Assembly: GCA_007026445.1 (NCBI GenBank)
Contig: VDMD01000027.1
Location: forward strand, 248,001 to 312,000
From: Schizophyllum amplum
Lineage: Eukaryota > Basidiomycota > Agaricomycetes > Agaricales > Schizophyllaceae
DNA length: 64,000 nucleotides
Direction of reading: 5' to 3'
Shown piece by piece: positions 56,902 to 64,000 of the stretch; position 1 is the first letter of the stretch; the number at the start of each line of letters is the position of its first letter. The position numbers and the translations under genes were made by a program. The notes under the pieces were generated by a model. That model did no database searches. It was not told the DNA's origin and saw only the letters and a program-made list of their open reading frames with translations.

Positions 56902-59168
56902 TCAATCTATCACTTTATCCAAAGGGCCGTGCACGAACCTCAGACTCACCTTGATAATGTCCGCCGCATGCTCCGCTATGCCCGTTACCGTCGCCTGTAT
57001 ATGTGCGGAGACGTGGAGGGGGATGACGGACGCGTCGACGACCCGTAAGTTCGTCGTACCGTATACTCGCAGCTCAGGATCGACGACCCCTCCCTTGCCA
57101 AGGGGAAGCATGCTCGCGGTGCCGATGGGGTGGAACTCTGTCCCGAAATGCGCCTTGGTGTACTCTCGGATGTCTGCCCCCGCCGCTGGCACAACGCGCG
57201 CCTTCACGTAGTCCGTGTAGGGGCCCGCAGTCGCTACGAGTCGCCAGTCCGTCAGAAGCGCTTCTCAGACGAGAACTGATTCCTCACCGATGCCGAGCGC
57301 CCATTCCGTTCCTGCAGCATGAAGGTCAAGGTCGATGTCGACGTCAATGTAGTTGGCGCGGATGACCGGGTATGCGGTCGGGTCACTGCTGTTGATGTGT
57401 ATAGAGCCTGTGAAGCATCGAGCCTGTTATATACGACGAAAATCGCACGTTGTACTCACCTCGACTGAACGGATGCTGGTTAGCAATAGAGACCGACATG
57501 TATCCCTTGCCCATTTCCGACGCCACACCCGTCAGAGGGTTCAGGCCCTCGTCTGCGACAACCTCGATCTGACCGACCGTCTCGTCATTCAGAAGCTCAT
57601 GCTGGACGCGGAAGACGTCCGCGTAGACCGACGCGTTCTGCGACTGCACGTAGGCGGTGATTTTCTTCTTGATCGCGTCCGCGCGATCCTCTCCGACCAG
57701 CTGAGGGAGGTTGAGGTATGTGACGGAGTACAGACCCTTATCGAAGAGGTTCGGCTGGTCGTCATGCCACAGTGCGAGCTGGTCCGCGGCCAGGGTCTGA
57801 TTGGTATGAAGGGAGTCTAGCGTCATCGTGTCGTTGTTGAGTTCGAATGCGATGATGAGGAGAGCTGTAGCTTAGGGTCAGATAAGCGGACTACCAGCCG
57901 CCGCGACACTCACTGTGATCCTGTAGGTTCTCGCCCACAGGAAGGTCGATGAGTTGTTGGATACCGGCGCTGATGATGTTCATCAGACGAGACGCGATTA
58001 TTAAGGTGCAACTGACCTCGATAACACATCCTTCTGACCGATACCAGAGAGCTCTAGGATTTGTGGCGTACTGAAACGGGTCAGTTGGTATGGGACGGCT
58101 CAGATTCCGCACTACTCACTTTACGCTTCCCGCTGAAAGAATGACTTCTTTGCCAGCAGAAACGTTGTATTCCTGGCCTCCGCTGTAGTACGTCACCCCT
58201 TCTGCGACGAGGCCGTCTGCAGAAACAGGGGACTGGAAGTTGACGTGACCGACTAACGCGCCGGTAAGAAGAACCAGATTCTCCCGCGCCTCATTCGGAT
58301 AGTAGTACGCAGGGGCGGCGTAGTCGCGCGTCATATTCTCCGGTTGTATGTTAGAAGGCGTCTGGTTGGCGCCAACAGCAGTTCCACCGGACGGGTCGTT
58401 CTTCGGTATACCCAGGGCGGCAAGAGCAGCGATCCACAACGTAGCAGTACGAGAGACATAGTTGCCGAAGGAGACGTCGACGGGACCGCCATTACCGTAG
58501 CTGGAGGTCGTGGCCTGGAAGTTGAGCTCCTTAGCTTGCTCGGGCGTGGGTGGCGTAAAGTTGGAGGCCTTCTTGACGGAAGCGGATATGCTGTCCCAGT
58601 TCCACCCCGGGTTGCCGAGGCGCTCGAAGGCATCGAACTCGGCGGCGGAGGGGAGATCCCAGATGAGATAGTTCAGCGCAGAAGAGCCTTGCAAGGCTAC
58701 GTCAGCATGGTCAAGGGCTACAGGTTAGACCTACCTCCTACGACTTTCCCGCGGGGCCACATGACACTTGCGACCTCCGCTTGAGCTTCCGACGTGTAGT
58801 TCCAGTCATACTGAGTGTTCTGAGCTGAGCCGAGCTGTAAATCATCAACATGACGGCGTCTAGGGCCAGGAGACAGAACTGCGAACCATGCCGGGAACGT
58901 CGATAATGTCCACATCTTTTGCTGTCTCTCCCGCCTCAATAACCCCAACTTTGACCCCCGGGTCCTCGCTTAGTCTGGCGGCGACCTATGAAGGCATCAA
59001 TGACAGGTAACTTGAAGGAAATCACAGGAAACATACCGCGAGACCAGCGGTTCCAGACCCGACAATGATGTAGTCGAACGACTGCTGAGAGAATGCCGCC
59101 GCATCACTGACTGTGACTGCGCTCACAGACGAGAGCAACGAGAAGACCAAGCAAATGACAGGCCGCAT
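56902..59168 (-). CDS. GMC oxidoreductase, aryl-alcohol-oxidase-like (G2), intact
   Basis: Signal peptide [21 protein letters not shown] motif [12 protein letters not shown], then [150 protein letters not shown] and [14 protein letters not shown]. The two His of the active site are present. All splice junctions I traced keep the frame. The C-terminus reads past a potential GTGAGT donor at the final codons to a stop at 56902. Secreted, probably oxidising aryl or aliphatic polyunsaturated alcohols; exact substrate unknown. Confidence 0.93.
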
Positions 59169-59243
59169 TCCTTCGCAATCGAAGCTCGCGATCGGAGGAA
59201 CTTCGCAGGGGAAAAGAAGACAAAGATCGCCTGGTGGAAGGAG

Positions 59244-59252
59244 GTATATAAG
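59244..59252 (-). promoter_or_regulatory. TATA box of G2
   Basis: CTTATATAC on the minus strand about 80 bases upstream of the ATG at 59168. Confidence 0.55.
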
Positions 59253-59803
59253 CTCTCACACTCGTGCGCGCTCCGTTTGGGAATAGAAGGCTTGCCTCAT
59301 GTAGTAGGTTCGCTGATCTCGTCGCGAACATGCGCCGGCATCCACTAGCACCAGACGTTCTCGGTGCTCGGTGTCGGAAGTAGCTCTGCGCCGACGGGGA
59401 TACTTCCTGGGTCACGGCGAGAGAGTGTATCGCACACTTGAGAGCTCGAGAGTCCAAGTGGGCAACGCCGACGTGACCGATCTGGGTAAACATATTCATC
59501 AAAACTGTACCACTGGCGCGCCTCGCAGCAGTCCTGGTGGTCAAATTTGATTTCATTGTTGATTATCTCCAGCGCAAGGCGAGAAAAAGACAGCCAATGA
59601 ACGTAACGATGAAAGGAAGATAATCAAGTATCGATGGGCATCGGACTCGGAGGTGCAGGCATTGATGACATAAATGAAGCTGAAGCATGCCGAGATGCCG
59701 AGTCAGGCCGATCGTGCCGAATCGCAAATTGCCATCAACAGTACACAAATTGTTGTGTTTTGCCCGTCGCGCCCATCCTCAAGAACCGCCGCCAGCCGCC
59801 AAA
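59253..59803. other. Divergent region between G2 and eL20
   Basis: Holds the upstream region of both genes; no further element recognised. Confidence 0.4.
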
Positions 59804-59999
59804 GTGAGTGTCCTCGCTGCTCGGAATGCTGTCCCAGGACCATACTCGATGTGTCTAGCGCGAAAACGGCGCGCGAAACGAAGGCGATGGGCTGGATTGG
59901 CGATCGCAGGGCTGGATACCGCGAACATTGGCGATCGTCCACCCTTTCCCTCGCCTTGTTCCACGATTGCGAGCAGCATCACTGACTCCATTGCCGCAG
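59804..59999 (+). other. 5'-UTR intron of eL20 gene
   Basis: GTGAGTGTC donor and TTGCCGCAG acceptor, the acceptor one base before the ATG. A leader intron is common in fungal ribosomal protein genes; length 196 bases. Confidence 0.65.
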
Positions 60000-60000
60000 A

Positions 60001-60713
60001 ATGAGCTTCCAGGAGTACCAGGTCGTGGGCCGCCATCTCCCCACCGAGGGGGAGCCCAACCCCAAAATCTACCGCATGCGTATCTTCGCGCCCAACGAGG
60101 TCGTCGCGAAGTCCCGCTTCTGGTACTTCCTTCGGTGCGTGGATTGCGTCTTATGTCTCTCCCTATGTCTTACGCCTCTATAGCCAGTTGAAGAAGGTCA
60201 AGAAGGCCTCCGGCGAGATCATCGGCGTCAACGTCGTTAGTACCCCTTCATCCTACACCGTAGATCTCCCCGCAGCCCTCAAGAGGCAAGCAGTATGGGA
60301 GTACTGACCCAGGTTCCCTCCGCTCGTTCAGATCCACGAGAAGAAGCCGCTGAAGGTCAAGAACTTCGGTATCTGGCTCCGCTACGACTCGCGCTCCGGC
60401 ACGCACAACATGTACAAGGAGTTCCGCGAGCTCTCGCGCACGGCCGCGGTCAAGAGCCTCTACCAGGACATGGCTGCGCGCCACCGTGCCCGCTTCCGGT
60501 CGATCCACGTACGTGGTGTGCAGATTGGCTCGCGGGATCATGGCTGACGTCGCACATCAGATTCTCCGTGTGGTTGAGGTCGAGAAGTCCGAGGATGTCC
60601 GCCGCCCGTACATCAAGCAGCTCATGACCCCGAACCTCAAGTTCCCCCTCCCCCATCGCGTCAACAAGTACAAGTCGACGTTCATTGCGAACCGCCCGGC
60701 TACGTTTGCGTAG
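60001..60713 (+). CDS. RPL20: 60S ribosomal protein eL20 (L18ae)
   Basis: Four exons (60001-60134, 60184-60235, 60332-60508, 60561-60713) join exactly to 171 residues. Sequence blocks [72 protein letters not shown] and [16 protein letters not shown] are diagnostic for the family (yeast L20 has 172 residues). No frame errors. Confidence 0.98.
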
Positions 60714-61015
60714 ACGTGCGTGTGAGGTATGTTCGGGAGGCGATGATGGTTGTCGTGGTAGTGTACGATGCATGTTCATGTACGTCCCTAGTAACGGGGC
60801 CCTATGCTATATAACAGTATGCGCATATGTCAATTCTCGACGCTGTCTCGCGCACATCATGCACAATGATTTTCAAGTTCAGTCCTGGTTCAGGCAAACC
60901 TGTAAAATGACAAGATTTTGCGGGCCGATCATGCGAGCGTCGCCGAAAACGTTCCTCGCTCCTACCACCATCATCTACTTAGTGGCCGTGCCCTTCGAGC
61001 TCGAGATATGCCTTC
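60714..61015. other. Intergenic region
   Basis: 3' flank of eL20 and short upstream region of the next gene; nothing recognised. Confidence 0.4.
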
Positions 61016-61747
61016 ATGCTCTCCGCCCTAACGCATCGAAATGCCAGCATTATATCCTTGAAAGTACCCCGCGGCGGAAACGCTCGTACTGCAGACGTCG
61101 TTCGCCGAGTTTACTCCTACCCGACCTCATTCCCTGCGCCATATCAGGAATTCCTCAACCGCGAGGTCCCACTCGGACTCAGCCAATGCGGAGCCCTCCA
61201 CAGTGATAAGCCGCCTCAAGCAAAGGAAGGGTGGGCAGAACCTCAGCAACCGATACCGCCGGCTCGAGCGCTCGGTGCGGAGCAAGCAGGCGTTCACGCA
61301 GGAGCTGGAGGACATTCAGGACGAGGAGACGTCCGCGCCCGCGGCACCGATCACGCTCAGCCAAGCGCCGGCGCACACCTTCAAGGGCTACACCATCCCC
61401 GACGAGCCGCGGCCGCCCGAAGCGGATGGTGCGTCGTCATGTTCGGTTCATCGCGCTGTATACTTACCAAAAAATCCATAGAGTGCTGTATGTCTGGATG
61501 CGCTGTGTGCGTGTACGATCTGCATGAGGAGGCTCTCCAGGCATACAAGGCGTCTGTCGCCAACATCCGCGCCGGGCTCGTCACGATGGGCGTCCCGGAA
61601 TCCCAATGGCCTGCGCGGCTTCAAGCGAAGGCCGGCCCCGTGAAGAGAGCGGATCGTCCGAATGCCGATGTGTCCCTCAGCGCGTTCGAGCAGATGGAGC
61701 GCTCGCTCGCGGCGAAGCGGGCGGTGAACCAACCCGGGAGTCAGTGA
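61016..61747 (+). CDS. Oxidoreductase-like domain protein, probably mitochondrial
   Basis: The supported part runs HSDSANAEPSTVISRLKQRK, RRLERSVRSKQAFTQELEDIQ and HTFKGYTIPDEPRPPEAD, then after an intron (61429-61481) ECCMSGCAVCVYDLHEEALQAY and MGVPESQWPARL, ending at 61747. The C-C-x-x-G-C-x-x-C-V-x-D-L motif defines the short 'oxidoreductase-like' domain (OXLD1 type), small proteins often imported by mitochondria. An Arg-rich N-terminus starting MLSALTHRNASI could be a presequence. Its join to the main frame (perhaps an intron ending ATATCAG near 61147) is not certain. Confidence 0.72.
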   Translation: MLSALTHRNASIISLKVPRGGNARTADVVRRVYSYPTSFPAPYQEFLNREVPLGLSQCGALHSDKPPQAKEGWAEPQQPIPPARALGAEQAGVHAGAGGHSGRGDVRARGTDHAQPSAGAHLQGLHHPRRAAAARSGWCVVMFGSSRCILTKKSIECCMSGCAVCVYDLHEEALQAYKASVANIRAGLVTMGVPESQWPARLQAKAGPVKRADRPNADVSLSAFEQMERSLAAKRAVNQPGSQ

Positions 61748-62096
61748 CGCTGCGATGTCCGACTGCAGCGAAGTTGTGACACCCTTGCAGACGCGCGTAC
61801 GACTGTGTCGGTGGGGTCCGCCGAATGCATGGATCGCTTCAAGTCGCAAGCGAGGGATGCGGTGAGGCGGCGAGGTGGATTGTCTTCAGCAATAGGTGAT
61901 CATATATCGGTATGGCAGATTACACTCTACTTCGATGATCGTCGGTATACATAGGACGAATATATCTTCATCGGTGCGCGCTGAAGCCTTTCTAGAAGAC
62001 CTGCACGAGCAGTTGCTCTCCCTTCCTTCCGCCTGAAGCTCGGTCGCGCGACGCCACTCCTTGTCCTGAGCCTCTACTTTAGTGTATCGTGAAGGG
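61748..62096. other. Intergenic region
   Basis: Nothing recognised beyond the 5' flank of the GMC relic. Confidence 0.4.
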
Positions 62097-63071
62097 ATGC
62101 AACTCGTCTTTGGTTTGATCTCTTCGCGACTGTCCTCTGTGAGCGCAGTCACGGTCAGTGATGCCGCCGCATCCTCCCAGACGTTCGACTACATTGTTGT
62201 TTTCGAATCGGGCACTACTGGTCTCACGCTAGACTAAAGTTCTTCAATCTCGACTTCACATACATCACTGACGACTTCCCAGCTTGCAACTAGGTCGAGC
62301 AAGAATGCAGACGTCAGAACCGGGATCATTGAAGCGGGAGAGACATCCAAGGACGTGAGAGGATCATCGGCGTTCCAGCCCGAGGCATTGATTAATCATG
62401 GTGCGTAGGGCTGCTCTGTTCCAGTTGAAGCCGCCATGGCATGCTTAAAGCTTCAGTACGGTGCAGCGATGAACACTCAGTATGATCGGAACTACACGAC
62501 GGAAGCCCAGTCACAGGTCGGGAGTGGCAGATGGGCGCGAGGGAAGGAGGAGGTATGCTGGAGGTATGTCGAATGGCCTGCTAGTACCTGCTACGCTCCA
62601 CCATGCTCACACGTGTCGGCACCAGGTTCCTCCGCGCGCGACTTTCTCATCTGGGACCTGCCCTCTGCCGCCGACTTCGACGCCTTCGAGCGCCTCGGCA
62701 GTCCGGGCTGGAACTGGGACAGCATATCCGCGTTAGTCAAGAGTCAAGAAGGCGTCCGGCCAACTTCACGCCGCTCGCCCTGAGAGCAAGTGGGGCGCTC
62801 GATCACCAAGTTGTCGCCTCCCAACCGCCACAGCGGACCTGGGCATCCCCAGTTCACCTGGACGTGTCTGGAGACAGAGTACCCCACCCCATCGGCACCG
62901 CGAGCATGCTTCTCTGCGGTCGTCGATCCTGGATTGCGGGTGTATGACACGAGCAACTTGCGGGTCGTCGATGCGTCCGTGATCCGCCTTCACGTTTCCG
63001 CCTATATACAGGCGACGGTGACGGGTTTAGCGGAGCGGGCGGCGGACAACGTCAGGCGTGCGGTATGCTGA
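62097..63071 (+). pseudogene. GMC oxidoreductase relic (G3), internally deleted
   Basis: Starts with a signal-peptide-like MQLVFGLISSRLSSVSAV and TFDYIVVFESGTTGL followed by a stop, where G2 has [10 protein letters not shown]. Then IEAGETSKDV, NTQYDRNYTTEAQ, a partial [22 protein letters not shown] and NWDSISALVK. It jumps straight to [33 protein letters not shown]. About 60% of the enzyme, including the GMC middle region, is missing; the second active-site His is Tyr. The exon-2/3 wording matches G2 rather than G1, so it is a decayed inverted copy of G2. Confidence 0.88.
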
Positions 63072-63883
63072 GAGCATCAAGACCGACCTCAGGTTCCTGC
63101 ATGGTCCTATTTATTGCTGGATGATATGCTGATGTCCATACGGTTCACGGGGTAGTCTCAAGGCAGACGTTCAGGCTCATGGGATGAAACAATGAACTCT
63201 TTTGCGCGTTCGCCTATCTCGCCCGAGGCTCAGGGGCGCTGACACTTGGTGACTGCTTCGACTGAATTTGACCAACTACGTGCGTTTTCTACTCTGACTG
63301 CCTCTGTTCTCTTCTACAATGATTGCACATCTTGCTTATGCGATGGACGTTTCTGTTGACTGGGAACGGCGGTGTCATACATTATCGAGCGTGCACCGCC
63401 ACCGTCCGTTCCTCTCGCTCGCTTGTTGTCGTCCAGCGTTGCTGTGATCGTATTACGGCAATGTTTCATTTTCTGGCCGTACATCATGCACGTCTGTCTT
63501 CTCACAGTACTGCACTCAATTCGAAGAAGCATGGACGACTTACGGCAGCGAAGCAACAAGCGCCCGAAGGCGCGCGATCGACACGTGGCTGCCTTTAGGA
63601 CCAATATTTGGTTCATCAAGGTCAGCTTCAGCCTTCGATTCTCGCCGGATTTGCACTCTTCCTTGCTGGTCATGCAGTCGTGTCATGCGAATTTCGTCAT
63701 GCGCTCACAAAGTCGTCGCCAAGGGCAATAAAGCATCGTCGCACAGCTCGCATCAGACGCCGATCGTCAGCATTATTAGTGAGACACCTCATGCTTCCGC
63801 GAGCAGGCCTGGATCCGCGATCTTCGCGCCATGCTGGGCGATTTCCTGAGAAGAAATGGACTACAATGGACATTGGACGCACA
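63072..63883. other. Intergenic region before G4
   Basis: Short frames only; no gene or repeat recognised. Confidence 0.4.
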
Positions 63884-63891
63884 TATATAAG
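63884..63891 (+). promoter_or_regulatory. TATA box of G4
   Basis: ATATATAA followed by GCAGC and then GTCGAGCT, about 80 bases before the ATG. Closely similar to the G1 core promoter. Confidence 0.6.
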
Positions 63892-63967
63892 CAGCTTCGT
63901 CGAGCTGTGATCCTCAGCGAAGTCGACTTTCTTTCGTTCACCGCTTCCTCTTCAAGCTATGTTCAGG

Positions 63968-64000
63968 ATGCGCTACAACATCATAGTCCTCAGCTCCCTT
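63968..64000 (+). CDS. Start of a fourth GMC oxidoreductase gene (G4, cut by window)
   Basis: Only MRYNIIVLSSL is visible, matching the signal peptide of G1 (MRFNIIVFSLL). An in-frame ATG also occurs nine bases earlier. Together with the G1-like promoter this indicates a GMC gene running out of the window. Confidence 0.65.
   Translation, partial: MRYNIIVLSSL

Noticed and set aside
53769..64000. Secondary-metabolite gene cluster
   Set aside because: No backbone synthase, P450 or transporter accompanies the GMC genes; they look like lignocellulose-related oxidases expanded locally.

Overview
The window is nuclear DNA of a filamentous basidiomycete, most likely an Agaricomycete wood-decay fungus (Polyporales is my inference). 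Evidence: genes are cut by many ~45-60 bp GT-AG introns, codon third positions are GC-rich, and the gene content fits. That content includes aryl-alcohol-oxidase-like GMC flavoenzymes, two kinds of multi-pass membrane protein, F-box/LRR paralogues, a COP9 signalosome subunit, eIF3g, eL20 and mL44. There is no sign of bacterial operons. Layout: (1) 1-18.5 kb is dominated by a long direct duplication. Copy A (1 to ~6.55 kb, cut by the window edge) and copy B (~11.7-18.46 kb) carry the same array: an unrecognised small-exon gene or relic, CACT microsatellite, kilobase pyrimidine tract, a small relic frame and a multi-pass membrane protein gene. The two copies have decayed differently. The unique spacer (6.7-11.6 kb) holds several short-unit repeat families. 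(2) 18.5-19.5 kb is a near-perfect inverted repeat (arms ~240 bp) enclosing one small open frame. (3) 19.9-24.0 kb has CSN5, a Tudor-type small protein and a DUF6533 membrane protein, all on the minus strand. (4) 24-32 kb has little coding: an FHA protein and mitoribosomal mL44 between two dense minisatellite clusters. (5) 32-36.7 kb has a secreted six-hairpin (GH88/GH105-like) glycosidase with an apparent 6-nt micro-exon, an unrecognised conserved-looking protein and a MYND-finger protein. (6) 37-50.8 kb is bracketed by two head-to-head F-box/LRR paralogues; between them lie eIF3g with a nearby chimeric eIF3g fragment, a basic nuclear-type protein, simple repeats, a secreted repeat protein and a DUF1275 (YoaK-like) membrane protein. 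(7) 51-53.4 kb carries, head to head, what look like the N- and C-terminal parts of one Agaricomycete protein family with a trypsin-like C-terminus. (8) 53.8-64 kb is a mirror-symmetric set of GMC oxidoreductase genes (two minus, then eL20 and an oxidoreductase-like-domain gene, then a GMC relic and the start of another GMC gene, both plus). Many conserved genes contain single-base frame breaks at short homopolymers. These are either assembly errors or real decay, and every 'broken' call should be read with that in mind. I recognised no wholly new enzymatic or defence system. The strongest unusual signals are the palindromic GMC block, the foldback with an enclosed frame, the split protease-like family, the micro-exon carrying a putative catalytic Asp, and the paired decay of the duplicated membrane gene.
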